Positions 7,556 through 15,493 of a DNA stretch of 64,000 bases are shown one piece after another. The DNA is from Mycolicibacter sp. MU0102 (GTDB lineage Bacteria; Actinomycetota; Actinomycetes; Mycobacteriales; Mycobacteriaceae). The notes under the pieces were generated by a model that saw nothing but the letters and a program-made list of their open reading frames with translations, was not told where the DNA came from and did not search any database. The stretch is from NCBI RefSeq assembly GCF_963378105.1, contig NZ_OY726398.1:4588001-4652000 (forward strand), written 5' to 3'. Numbering within the stretch: position 1 is the first letter of the stretch; each line of letters opens with the position of its first letter. A program made the position numbers and the translations under genes.

Positions 7556-8245
7556 ATGTTTGCCGCCATGCTGATCAGCCTGGGCGTGGTCTTCCTCGCC
7601 GAACTCGGCGACAAGTCGCAACTGATCACCATGACGTACGCGCTGCGGCACCGCTGGTGGGTGGTTCTCAGTGGAGTGGCTATCGCGGCATTCGCCGTCC
7701 ACGGCATCTCGGTGACGGTGGGGCACTTTCTCGGGCTGACGTTGCCCGCCCGCCCGATCGCCGCCGTCGCCGGCGTTGCCTTCATCGGTTTCGCGGCGTG
7801 GTCGTGGCGCGAGGGAACCAACTCCGCAGCTGGGGAAGCCCCCGTCCGTGAGCCTCGATTCGCACTGTTCGCAGTGGTGTCCTCGGTGCTGTTGGCCGAG
7901 CTCGGCGACAAGACGATGTTGGCCACGGTTGCGCTGGCCAGTGACCGCAACTGGCTGGGCGTGTGGCTGGGCGCGACGATCGGCATGGTGCTCGCCGACG
8001 CGGTCGCGATCGCGGTCGGGACGGTGCTGCACCGGCGGTTGCCCGAACACTTACTCCACACCGCGGCCGGACTGCTCTTCCTGGCGTGCGGCTTGTGGAT
8101 TCTCTTCGATGAGGCACTGGGCTGGCGGCCGGTGGCCATCGCCTCGGTTGCGGGATTGGTATCGGTGGCGTTGGGGTCAGCGCTTTGGCGGGCTTCGCTC
8201 CGACGTTCCGGACAGACCGCCGGAGACGATTCCACCACTCGGTAG
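7556..8245 (+). CDS. GDT1/UPF0016 (TMEM165-like) cation exporter, Rv3848-like
   Basis: 229 residues, about six membrane helices arranged as an inverted repeat. Each half carries the family signature E-x-G-D-K-[ST]: AELGDKSQL near residue 16 and AELGDKTML near residue 117. Bacterial members (for example MneA of Vibrio cholerae) export Mn2+, and eukaryotic relatives move Ca2+/Mn2+ in exchange for H+. The predicted role is to limit cytoplasmic manganese. This fits a neighbouring SodA that carries the Mn-type residue. No yybP-ykoY riboswitch could be recognised in the ~200 nt upstream. Confidence 0.9.
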   Translation: MFAAMLISLGVVFLAELGDKSQLITMTYALRHRWWVVLSGVAIAAFAVHGISVTVGHFLGLTLPARPIAAVAGVAFIGFAAWSWREGTNSAAGEAPVREPRFALFAVVSSVLLAELGDKTMLATVALASDRNWLGVWLGATIGMVLADAVAIAVGTVLHRRLPEHLLHTAAGLLFLACGLWILFDEALGWRPVAIASVAGLVSVALGSALWRASLRRSGQTAGDDSTTR

Positions 8246-8587
8246 CAAATCCTGCCGACAGCCCAACACACGGTGGAAACTTCACTTCGCCGGAGGGGCT
8301 TCCAGCAGTGAGGACCAACAGACCGGTGTTGGTGGGTCTCTTCGTTCGTCGTTGCCGATGCAATTGTGCTTGGTACGACAAGAAAATCCGGCTGCAGGGG
8401 CCTCTGCGGAGAACCGAATGAACTGCACCAAGCCCGATCTCGTGGTTCAAGATCGAACTCGCCACCGAAACACCCTTGGTTGTGTCGGTAACTATCGCTA
8501 CGATGATCAGCAAATCATCAGGCGCTACCGCTTGCCCCCTCGCGGAGCGCCTGTCGGCCGCCTGCCTACCCCCTGGAGGTCCTATCG
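8246..8587. promoter_or_regulatory. espR upstream region
   Basis: 342 bp without a supportable gene; short frames here are poor. It holds the long leader and promoter of espR. GATGAT (8502-8507) and ATCATC (8514-8519) form a small inverted repeat about 70 bp before the start. EspR is known to bind its own promoter region at several sites, so the length is expected. No specific EspR site could be assigned by eye. Confidence 0.4.
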
Positions 8588-8986
8588 ATGAGCGCGACGT
8601 TCGCTGTCCGCTTGAATCGCCTTTTCGATGTGGTCTATCCACCCGGCCGCGGACCGCATACGTCCGCTGAGGTAATCGCGGCACTCAAAGCGGAGGGCGT
8701 CACGATGTCGGCCCCCTACCTTTCCCAGTTGCGCTCGGGGAATCGGACGAACCCGTCCACCGCCACCATGGCCGCGCTGGCCAACTTCTTTCGGATCAGG
8801 CCGGCGTTCTTCACCGACGACGACTACTACGCCAAGCTCGACGCCGAGTTGTCATGGCTGGACAGCGTCCGCGACGCCGGCGTACGGCGCATCGCGACCC
8901 AAGCTGTCGGGCTCTCGCCCGAGGCCCAGGAGGACGTCCTGGCCCGCATCGACGAGCTTCGCCGCAAGGAGCACCTCAGCGCCTGA
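8588..8986 (+). CDS. espR: Nucleoid-associated regulator EspR
   Basis: 132 residues, the exact length of mycobacterial EspR (Rv3849). ATG follows GGAGG. The N-terminal half contains the helix-turn-helix (segment SAEVIAALKAEGVTMSAPYL then SQLRSGNRTNPS); the C-terminal half is the dimerisation helix bundle (SWLDSVRDAGVRRIATQAV, DELRRKEHL). EspR is a dimeric DNA-bridging protein that activates the espACD operon needed for ESX-1 secretion and binds many promoters for cell-wall genes. The ESX-1 locus itself is not in this window, although in H37Rv it lies just after Rv3860. Confidence 0.96.
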   Translation: MSATFAVRLNRLFDVVYPPGRGPHTSAEVIAALKAEGVTMSAPYLSQLRSGNRTNPSTATMAALANFFRIRPAFFTDDDYYAKLDAELSWLDSVRDAGVRRIATQAVGLSPEAQEDVLARIDELRRKEHLSA

Positions 8987-9050
8987 GGCGTCGGCGCCGC
9001 GATTAGGGTGACTTGATCGGTTCCAGCGAGACACCGGGGAGGCGGCCGCG

Positions 9051-9719
9051 ATGGGCCTGTTCAGAAAACGCAAGAGCCGCGCGACCCGGCGTGCCGAAGC
9101 ACGGGCCTTGAAGGCCGGCGCCAGGCTTGAGGCGCGGTTGGCGGCCAAGGGCGAGGCGAAACGCTTCAAGGCCAGCCAGCGCGCGGATTCCCGTGCGCTG
9201 AAGGCTCAGATCAAGTCGGACCGCAACCGCGACCGCACCGCACGCAAGGCCGCCGAAAGCCAGCTCAAAGCCGCCCGCGACGGCCGGTTCCTCTCGCCCG
9301 CTCGCGTCCGCCGGACGCTGGTGGTCACCCGAATGCTGGCGCCGGTCGTTGTGCCGCTGGTGTACCGGGCCGCGATGGCCGTGCGCGGCCTGATCGATGA
9401 GCAGCGAGCGGCCCGGCTCGGGGTACCGCTGGCCCGCATGGGCGAGTTCTCCGGCCCCGCAAGAAACACAGCCCGGCTCTCGGCGCGGATCGCCGGGGCA
9501 GAGAAGACCCTGCGCCTGGTGCAAGACCGCAAGCCCAAGGACTCCGAAACCAAGCAGTTCGTCACGGCGATCACCGATCGGCTGTCGGACCTGTCGACGG
9601 CAGTGACTGCCATCGAGACCATGCCGGGAGATCGTCGCCGCGTGGCCTCCGCCTCGATCAGCGACCAGCTCGATGGGATCGACGCCGATCTGATGGCTCG
9701 ACTGGGGCTGCCGTCATGA
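9051..9719 (+). CDS. Conserved basic protein, Rv3850-like (DUF6474 type)
   Basis: 222 residues. The N-terminal third (1-80) is extremely rich in Lys, Arg and Ala (KRKSRATRRAEARALKAG) and predicted helical, possibly coiled-coil or nucleic-acid contacting. A hydrophobic stretch (about 90-110, VVTRMLAPVVVPLVYRAA) may be one membrane segment. The C-terminal half is a soluble helical domain. Position and length match Rv3850. The function is unknown. Its stop overlaps the start of the YcnI gene (ATGA), so it is translationally linked to the copper-type genes. Confidence 0.85.
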   Translation: MGLFRKRKSRATRRAEARALKAGARLEARLAAKGEAKRFKASQRADSRALKAQIKSDRNRDRTARKAAESQLKAARDGRFLSPARVRRTLVVTRMLAPVVVPLVYRAAMAVRGLIDEQRAARLGVPLARMGEFSGPARNTARLSARIAGAEKTLRLVQDRKPKDSETKQFVTAITDRLSDLSTAVTAIETMPGDRRRVASASISDQLDGIDADLMARLGLPS

Positions 9720-10393
9720 GCGCCCGAATGCGCGCCCTAGCGCTGGCCGCCGCGGTCACCGCAGCTTCCGTCGTCGGCGCCACTCCGGCCTGGGCGCACG
9801 TACACGCCAGCAGCCCCGGCGCGGTGCGCGGCGGGGTTGCGATGGTCACTTTTGAGGTTCCCAATGAGTCACCGAGCGGTTCTGCCACAACGGAACTCAC
9901 CGTGACGCTGCCCGATGTGGCCTCGGCTCGCACGGAAACCAAGCCCGGCTGGACCGCACGCCTGGACCGCGACCCCAAATCGGGGGCGGTGCGCTCGGTG
10001 ACCTGGACCGCCGCTGCCGGCGCCGGCATCGGCACCGACCAGTTCGGACTGTTCCGGATCGCAATGCGCCTGCCCGACACAGAAACGGTGAACTTCCCGT
10101 CAGCACAGCGGTACGCCGACGGCACCGAGGTGCGCTGGGACCAGACTCCCCCGCCCGGCGGCGGTGAGGCGCAGCACCCGGTACCCACGCTGCAGCTGGG
10201 CACCGGCCCCGCGTCGGCGACCGAACACCACGCCCAGCACCCGGAGCCGGCCGTATCCGCCGGCCCGGCACCCGAGGCGGGATCCGAGGCCGGCGAGCAT
10301 CACGGCGACAATGCGGCCCGGCTGCTCGGCGGCGCCGCACTGCTGGTCGCGGCACTGGCTGCCACGATCGCCCTGGGCAGGCGGCGCGCGTGA
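9716..10393 (+). CDS. YcnI-family (DUF1775) copper-binding secreted protein
   Basis: 225 residues. The signal peptide (1-26) ends AWAHVHA, so the mature protein starts with His, which in the YcnI fold coordinates copper with a conserved Trp (WDQTPPPGGGE, about residue 141). Residues 27-155 are the DUF1775 domain. A His-rich linker (EHHAQH, EHHGDN) follows, then a C-terminal membrane helix (about 201-220) with an Arg tail, so it is anchored outside the membrane. The ATG overlaps the previous stop and its own stop overlaps the CopC-like gene. A copper-handling role is family-based inference. It has no counterpart at this position in H37Rv as I recall. Confidence 0.88.
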   Translation: MSARMRALALAAAVTAASVVGATPAWAHVHASSPGAVRGGVAMVTFEVPNESPSGSATTELTVTLPDVASARTETKPGWTARLDRDPKSGAVRSVTWTAAAGAGIGTDQFGLFRIAMRLPDTETVNFPSAQRYADGTEVRWDQTPPPGGGEAQHPVPTLQLGTGPASATEHHAQHPEPAVSAGPAPEAGSEAGEHHGDNAARLLGGAALLVAALAATIALGRRRA

Positions 10394-10926
10394 GGCAGGC
10401 GTTGCGCGGCGCGCTGGCGGGCCTGTTCCTGCTGGGGATGCTTTTCGCGGCCACCGGGGTAGCCGCCGCGCACGCCGTACTGGTGTCGACGGACCCGGCA
10501 CGCGACGCTGAATTGTCACGTGGCCCAGAGCGCGTCAGCGCCACCTTCAACGAGCAACTGCAGTCCGACTTCGCGGCCATGACCGTGGTGGGCCCCGACG
10601 GGCACCTGTGGTCCACCGGGGACACCCGGGTGGACGGCGCAGTCGCCAGTGTCGCGGTGCGTCCACTGGGACCCACCGGCACCTACACGGTCCACTATCG
10701 GGTCACCTCCGCCGATGGGCATGTGGTGTCCGGTTCGTGGCCGTTCCAGCTGACGGTGGCCGGCACCGGGGAGCCGGGTCCCGCGGTCACCGACCGTACC
10801 GACGCCGCACCCGCCATTCCGCGCCGTTACGCCGACCCCCAGGGTGACCTGCCGATTTGGCCCTTCGTCGCCGGTGCCGTGGTGCTCGTCGGCATCGGTT
10901 TGTGGTTCAACCGGCCTCGATCCTGA
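10390..10926 (+). CDS. CopC-domain copper-binding membrane-anchored protein
   Basis: 178 residues from GTG at 10390, overlapping the YcnI gene by 4 nt. The signal peptide (about 1-27) ends in AAAHAVLVSTDPA: the mature N-terminal His is the Cu(II) ligand of CopC/YobA domains. The motif DGHVVSGSWPFQL near residue 115 is the second CopC hallmark (conserved His). A C-terminal helix (about 155-172) anchors the domain outside the membrane. The CopD membrane part usually fused in YcnJ proteins is missing, so this is a stand-alone CopC. Together with YcnI it likely buffers or delivers copper in the periplasm. Confidence 0.9.
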   Translation: MRQALRGALAGLFLLGMLFAATGVAAAHAVLVSTDPARDAELSRGPERVSATFNEQLQSDFAAMTVVGPDGHLWSTGDTRVDGAVASVAVRPLGPTGTYTVHYRVTSADGHVVSGSWPFQLTVAGTGEPGPAVTDRTDAAPAIPRRYADPQGDLPIWPFVAGAVVLVGIGLWFNRPRS

Positions 10927-11028
10927 CTTTCGCCCAGCGGTCGCCGCTGGCAGATGCTGGCATGATGGGAACGTTGCCGGTGACGCCGAGTTGATCTCCA
11001 GACGAGAACCCGCCAGAGGAGCTGCCGT

Positions 11029-11508
11029 ATGACCGAACCGCAAGGCCAGCCCGACCACGAAGCCGCGGCTTCGCCCGAGCCGGTTACGCCGGCTGCAGCC
11101 GACCTGCCGGCCGAGTCGCCGGCTCCGGCGCCGCAGCAGACTCCCGCGAAGAAGGCACCCGCCAAGAAGGTCGCGGCGAAAAAGGCTCCGGCTAAGAAGG
11201 CCCCGGCAAAGGCCGCCAAGAAGGCGCCGGCGAAAAAGGCTCCCGCCAAGAGCGCCCCCGCGGCGCCAGCCCCGGCCCCGCCAGTCCCCGCCCCGCCTGC
11301 GGTCGCCGCCAACGGCTCGGGCCACCTCGCTGACGGCGCCAAAGAGACGGCTGCCCAGGCGAAGTCCACGGTGGACTCGGCCCGCAACCCGCTGAGCGCG
11401 CCGGTGTCACCGGTACGACGTTCGCCCGGCCCGCTGCTGGCCGCCGGAATCCTCGGCGTGTTCGCACTGCTGCTGCTTCGCCGGCTGCGGCGCGCGCGCC
11501 GGGGCTGA
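11029..11508 (+). CDS. hns: H-NS-like lysine/alanine-rich membrane-anchored protein (Rv3852-like)
   Basis: 159 residues from ATG at 11029 behind GAGGAG. Residues 35-90 are tandem PAKKAPAK-type repeats, like the C-terminal tails of histone H1. The Pro/Ala-rich flanks are disordered. Residues 132-150 (PLLAAGILGVFALLLLRR) are a membrane helix with an Arg-rich end. Rv3852 has the same layout and has been described as a membrane-linked nucleoid-associated protein; its role as a true H-NS is disputed. Position between Rv3850- and Rv3853-like genes supports orthology. The repeat number differs between species, as expected for such tails. Confidence 0.88.
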   Translation: MTEPQGQPDHEAAASPEPVTPAAADLPAESPAPAPQQTPAKKAPAKKVAAKKAPAKKAPAKAAKKAPAKKAPAKSAPAAPAPAPPVPAPPAVAANGSGHLADGAKETAAQAKSTVDSARNPLSAPVSPVRRSPGPLLAAGILGVFALLLLRRLRRARRG

Positions 11509-11514
11509 CCGGCG

Positions 11515-11988
11515 GTGACCGCACGCTTCCGGCCCACCGCCGACCTGGTCGACGAGATCGGTCCCGACGTCCGCAGCTGCGACGTTCAGTTCCGCCAACT
11601 CGGCGGCCGCACGGAGTTCGCCGGTCGCATCAGCACCGTGCGCTGCTTCCAGGACAACGCGCTGCTCAAATCGGTGCTCTCTGAGCCGGGCGACGGCGGG
11701 GTGCTGGTGATCGATGGTGGCGGCTCGCTGCACACCGCGCTGGTCGGTGACGTCATCGCCGAGCTGGCGCGCAGCAACGGCTGGGCAGGGCTGATCGTGC
11801 ACGGCGCGGTGCGTGACGCCTCGACCCTGCGCACCCTCGACATCGGTATCAAGGCGCTGGGCACCAATCCGCGCAAGAGCACCAAGACCGGCGCCGGCGA
11901 GCGTGACGTCGTCGTCGAGTTCGGCGGCACCGCCTTCGTGCCCGGCGCGATCGCCCACAGCGACGACGACGGCATCGTCGTCGTCTAG
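11515..11988 (+). CDS. rraA: RraA family protein (annotated MenG in mycobacteria)
   Basis: 157 residues, the same as Rv3853, from GTG at 11515, 6 nt after the H-NS-like gene. It has the RraA trimer fold: VIDGGGSLHTALVGDVIAEL and GWAGLIVHGAVRD with the conserved Asp/Arg of the central groove, and the C-terminal DGIVVV. The family includes RNase E inhibitors and class II aldolase-like enzymes; the old name MenG (menaquinone methyltransferase) is not supported by the structure of Rv3853. Regulation of RNase E in mycobacteria is inferred. The yggS-type gene follows 13 nt later. Confidence 0.93.
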   Translation: MTARFRPTADLVDEIGPDVRSCDVQFRQLGGRTEFAGRISTVRCFQDNALLKSVLSEPGDGGVLVIDGGGSLHTALVGDVIAELARSNGWAGLIVHGAVRDASTLRTLDIGIKALGTNPRKSTKTGAGERDVVVEFGGTAFVPGAIAHSDDDGIVVV

Positions 11989-12001
11989 GACGGGCACGCC
12001 G

Positions 12002-12721
12002 ATGGACGCCACTTTGCGGGCGCGTTGGGAACAGCTCCGCGCGCGCGTCGACGACGCGTGCCGCGCTGCGGGCCGTTCACCCGAGGACGTCGCAGTGCTG
12101 CCGGTGAGCAAGACCTTCGGTCCCGAGCTGATCCGAGAAGCCGTCGCTCTGGGCATGCACCGGTTCGGCGAGAACAAGGTCCAAGAGATCAAGGACAAAG
12201 CCGGGCCGCTGTCCGACTGCGGGATCGACTGGGTGATGATCGGACACCTGCAGACCAACAAGGCCGGCGTGGTGGCGCGGTTGGCCGCCGAGGTGCAGTC
12301 CTTGGACCGGTCCAGACTGGCGGTGGCGCTGGACCGCCACCTGCGCGCCGAGAACCGCGTCATCGACGTACTGGTGCAGGTCAAGACCTCCGACGAGCCC
12401 AGCAAGTACGGTCTGGAACCCGATTTGCTGCTGCCGTTCCTCGAGGAGCTGGCCGGCTACTCCACCATGCGGGTGCGCGGCCTGATGACGCTGGCCATCA
12501 ACACCGACGACCCCGACACCGTCCGCGGCTGTTTCCGCCGGCTGCGCCAGCTACGTGACACTGCCGCCGAACACGGACATGACGTGCCGCGGTTGTCGAT
12601 GGGGATGAGCGGCGACTTCGCACTGGCGATCGCCGAGGGCGCTACCGAGGTACGGATCGGGACCGCGCTGTTCGGGTCCCGACCCTACCCCGATTCCTAC
12701 TACTGGCCAGAGCGCGCTTAA
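12002..12721 (+). CDS. YggS/PLPBP pyridoxal phosphate homeostasis protein
   Basis: 239 residues from ATG at 12002 (in-frame upstream codons run through rraA and are ignored). It is a PLP-binding alanine racemase-like TIM barrel: the PLP lysine lies in VLPVSKTF (Lys38), followed by FGENKVQE, WVMIGHLQTNK, RGLMTLA and LSMGMSGDF, then the phosphate-binding EVRIGTALFG. Family members buffer free PLP; they are not racemases. The canonical mycobacterial copy (Rv2148c) is in the cell-division cluster after ftsZ, so this copy between rraA and ethA is probably an additional paralogue. It converges on ethA with an 18-nt gap. Confidence 0.93.
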   Translation: MDATLRARWEQLRARVDDACRAAGRSPEDVAVLPVSKTFGPELIREAVALGMHRFGENKVQEIKDKAGPLSDCGIDWVMIGHLQTNKAGVVARLAAEVQSLDRSRLAVALDRHLRAENRVIDVLVQVKTSDEPSKYGLEPDLLLPFLEELAGYSTMRVRGLMTLAINTDDPDTVRGCFRRLRQLRDTAAEHGHDVPRLSMGMSGDFALAIAEGATEVRIGTALFGSRPYPDSYYWPERA

Positions 12722-12738
12722 CGAAAGGCGGCGGCCCG

Positions 12739-14208
12739 CTAGACGCTTACCGGCGCCCGGTGCTTGCTGAACTTCAGCGACTTCTCGTCCACCTTGCCGT
12801 GTCGGATCAGCCGCAGGTCCAGCAGATAGTTCTGCTTGAGACGCCACGGCGCCTCCGACCCCGAGCGCGGCAGGTCATCCATCGCCCGTCGGAAGTAGCC
12901 GGGGCTGAAGTCCATGAACGGCTCTTCCTTGACCGCGGCACCGGGGTGCTGCGCCTCGACCCGGTCGAAACCGTTGTCATCCATGTAGTTGAGCACCCGG
13001 CAGACGAACTCCGACACCAGGTCGGCCTTGAGCGTCCACGACGCGTTGGTGTAGCCGAAAGTCACCGCGGCGTTGGGCACGCCGGAGAACATCAAGCCCT
13101 TGTAGGTCATCGCCTTGGGCAGATCGATCGGCTCGCCGTTGCGCAGCAGCGACGCCCCGCCCAGCAACTGCATGTTCAGGCCGGTCGCGGTGATGATGAT
13201 GTCGGCCTCGAGTTCCTGGCCGGAGCTCAGCCGGATCCCGGTCTTGGTGAACGTGTCGATCGTGTCGGTGACGACGTCCGCCTTGCCGCTGCGGATGGTC
13301 TTGAACAGATCACCGTTGGGCGCCAGGCACAGGCGCTCGTCCCACGGGTTGTACCGCGGCCCGAAGTGCTTCTGCACGTCGAAGCCTTCCGGCAGCCGGT
13401 GCTTGGCCATCGTCATCAACGTCTTGCGCATGTACTTCGGGAACTTCCGCGCCAGCTGGTACTGCAGGGTGCTGAAGCCGATCGCCTTCCAGCGGTTGGC
13501 GAAGTGCGCCGCCTTGGTCGGCAGGAACCGGTTCGCCTGCACCGCGAACGGGTCGACCAGGGGCAGCGCGCCGATGTAGGTCGGCGACCGCTGCAGCATG
13601 GTCACGTGCCCGGCCCCGGAGTTGGCCAGCGCGGGGATCAGCGTGACCGCGGTGGCGCCACTGCCGATCACCACGATCTTCTTGCCGGCGTAGTCCAGGT
13701 CCTCGGGCCAATGCTGCGGGTGCACGATGGTGCCGGCGAAGTCCGCGGCGCCCGGGAACTCCGGCGAGTAGCCCTCGGCGTAGTTGTAGTAGCCGCTGCA
13801 CGCGAACACGAACGACGCGGTGATCTGCTCTTGCTCGCCGTTGTTGTCGACGGTGACCGTCCACTGGTTGTCGGCGTCGGACCAGTCCGCCGAGACGACC
13901 CGGTGCCGGTAGCGGATGTGCTTGTCGATGCCGTTCTCGGTGGCGGCCTCATTGATGTAGTTCCAGATGTCGGCGCCTTCGGCGATCGAGTGCGCCGACC
14001 GCCACGGCTTGAACCGGAAACCCAGGGTGAACATGTCGGAGTCCGAGCGGATGCCGGGGTACTTGAACAGATCCCAGGTGCCGCCGAGGTTGTCCCGGCT
14101 TTCCAGGATGGCGTAGCTCTTGTTCGGGCAGCGGTCCTGCAGGTGCCAGGCCGCGCTGATACCGGAGATGCCGGCGCCGACGATCACAACATCGAGGTGT
14201 TCAGTCAT
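12739..14208 (-). CDS. ethA: Baeyer-Villiger FAD monooxygenase EthA
   Basis: 489 residues, the same length as Rv3854c. The N-terminal FAD site is GAGISGISAAWHL (11-23), the BVMO fingerprint is FAGTIVHPQHW (F-x-G-x3-H-x3-W), and the NADP site is VVIGSGATAVTL. The enzyme inserts oxygen into ketones and thioamides; in M. tuberculosis EthA activates the prodrugs ethionamide, thiacetazone and isoxyl, while its natural role may concern mycolate or ketone metabolism. It is transcribed divergently from ethR across a 76-bp spacer with two palindromes, so EthR repression is expected. Confidence 0.97.
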   Translation of the reverse strand: MTEHLDVVIVGAGISGISAAWHLQDRCPNKSYAILESRDNLGGTWDLFKYPGIRSDSDMFTLGFRFKPWRSAHSIAEGADIWNYINEAATENGIDKHIRYRHRVVSADWSDADNQWTVTVDNNGEQEQITASFVFACSGYYNYAEGYSPEFPGAADFAGTIVHPQHWPEDLDYAGKKIVVIGSGATAVTLIPALANSGAGHVTMLQRSPTYIGALPLVDPFAVQANRFLPTKAAHFANRWKAIGFSTLQYQLARKFPKYMRKTLMTMAKHRLPEGFDVQKHFGPRYNPWDERLCLAPNGDLFKTIRSGKADVVTDTIDTFTKTGIRLSSGQELEADIIITATGLNMQLLGGASLLRNGEPIDLPKAMTYKGLMFSGVPNAAVTFGYTNASWTLKADLVSEFVCRVLNYMDDNGFDRVEAQHPGAAVKEEPFMDFSPGYFRRAMDDLPRSGSEAPWRLKQNYLLDLRLIRHGKVDEKSLKFSKHRAPVSV

Positions 14209-14220
14209 GGCGCCAGGTTA

Positions 14221-14255
14221 TCAACGGTGTGTTGAGTCAGTCAACACCCTGTTGA
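14221..14255. promoter_or_regulatory. EthR operator: two TCAAC-N5-GTTGA palindromes
   Basis: TCAAC at 14221-14225 with GTTGA at 14231-14235, and TCAAC at 14241-14245 with GTTGA at 14251-14255: two identical half-site pairs exactly 20 bp apart, so both face the same side of the helix. They fill the ethA-ethR spacer. In M. tuberculosis EthR binds cooperatively as an octamer to a long operator in this spacer. Binding here is inferred. Confidence 0.7.
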
Positions 14256-14284
14256 TTAAATCGACATCGTGTAAAGTGGCCGCC

Positions 14285-14920
14285 ATGACCAGCCCAAATG
14301 CGACCCGTCACGGACGCCGAGGAACGCGGCCATCCGGCGACGATCGGGAGCTGGCCATCCTGGCCACCGCCGAACGACTGCTTGAGCAGCGTCCGCTGGC
14401 CGAGATCTCGGTCGACGATCTGGCCAAGGGCGCCGGGATCTCGCGGCCCACCTTCTACTTCTATTTCAAGTCCAAAGACGCGGTGCTGCTCTCCCTGTTG
14501 GAGCCCATGATCGCGGCGGCCGACTCCGAGTTCGTCGGAGCGGTGCAACGACTGCCCACCGACCCGCGCCGGATCTGGCGCAGTGGCATCAAGGCGTTCT
14601 TCATCGCGTTCAGCTCGCACCGCGCGATCGCCCGGGCCGGAACCGAGGCACTGGCCACCAGCCCGGAATTCAAGGCGATGTGGAACGGCTTCATGCAGAG
14701 GTGGATCGAGCAGACCGCTGCGATGATCACCGCGGAACGCGAGCGCGGCGCCGCGCCGACGACCATCGACGCCCTGGATCTGGCGACATCACTGAATCAG
14801 ATGAACGAGCGCACCATGATGGCGGCGCTGGTGGCCGAGCAGCCGTCGGTGCCGCACGAGAAAGTGGTCGACACGTTGACCCACGTCTGGGTCAGCAGCA
14901 TCTACGGCCAGGCGTCCTGA
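14285..14920 (+). CDS. ethR: TetR-family repressor EthR
   Basis: 211 residues from ATG at 14285. N-terminal helix-turn-helix: ISVDDLAKGAGISRPTFYFYFKSKDAVL (written in part: GISRPTFYFYFKSK). The C-terminal ligand-binding domain includes the aromatic-rich groove seen in EthR (WRSGIKAFFIAF, MWNGFMQRWIEQ). It represses the divergent ethA and itself. The C-terminal motif NQMNERTMMAAL matches the EthR dimer helix. Slightly shorter than the 216-residue M. tuberculosis protein at the N-terminus. Confidence 0.95.
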   Translation: MTSPNATRHGRRGTRPSGDDRELAILATAERLLEQRPLAEISVDDLAKGAGISRPTFYFYFKSKDAVLLSLLEPMIAAADSEFVGAVQRLPTDPRRIWRSGIKAFFIAFSSHRAIARAGTEALATSPEFKAMWNGFMQRWIEQTAAMITAERERGAAPTTIDALDLATSLNQMNERTMMAALVAEQPSVPHEKVVDTLTHVWVSSIYGQAS

Positions 14921-14941
14921 CGCTGGCGCAGCCAGACGCCG

Positions 14942-15370
14942 TCAGAACCCGCCGACGCCGAACCCGGCCAGCAGCACCGCAAAGCCGCCGACCTCGCCGA
15001 TGATCAGCAGCACCATGCCGGCGTGCAGGCGCCAACCGAGCTGCTCGAACTGGTTAGTGGTGTCGCGCAACGCGCCGTGCAGCATGTAACTGCCGATCGC
15101 GACGACGAAGAAGAACACAATGACCATTGCCGCGGCCATGTTCACCCAGGTCGGCCAGGCGCTCAGTTCCACGAACACCGCGACCAGCATGGTCGCGAAG
15201 GAGTACATCAACGCCGCTCGATGTGCGATGTCAACGTAGACGTGCGCCTGGCGGTTCTCCGAGGTGGCGATCTGTTGGTACTTCCACGCACCCAACAGCA
15301 ACGCGAGCAGAAAGATCAGGCCCGCGGACAACAAAGTCACCTTGGTGTCGATGTCCAGATTCATGACCAC
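14942..15370 (-). CDS. Four-helix membrane protein of unknown function
   Basis: 142 residues from GTG at 15370 (an in-frame ATG at 15364 is equally possible). Four hydrophobic helices: about 13-29, 50-68, 74-96 and 113-137. A short polar stretch between helices 1 and 2 contains KYQQIATSENRQAHVYVDIAHRAAL. No enzyme motif is recognised. It lies between ethR and an oxidoreductase, convergent to ethR with a 21-nt gap. It might correspond to one of the small membrane genes in the Rv3856c-Rv3857c region, but I cannot verify this. Confidence 0.8.
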   Translation of the reverse strand: MVMNLDIDTKVTLLSAGLIFLLALLLGAWKYQQIATSENRQAHVYVDIAHRAALMYSFATMLVAVFVELSAWPTWVNMAAAMVIVFFFVVAIGSYMLHGALRDTTNQFEQLGWRLHAGMVLLIIGEVGGFAVLLAGFGVGGF

Positions 15371-15493
15371 CTGGCGAGCCTACTGCCCGTCACCTGAAGT
15401 TTGCCTCTCCGCCGATAACTTGGCCGCTCGGCTGCTGGCAGCTCCGCCGGCCTTGCGATCGCCGCGGGGTTCATGGCGGCTAGGCTCGGCGGG

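Noticed and set aside
8440..8480. tRNA-like T-arm (GTGGTTCAAGATCGAAC)
   Set aside because: No acceptor, D-arm or anticodon arm can be built around it.
11147..11260. DNA tandem repeat
   Set aside because: It encodes the PAKKAPAK tail of the H-NS-like protein; the repetition is at protein level.
12760..14235. 491-codon plus-strand frame
   Set aside because: Antisense to ethA, and would run over the EthR operator.
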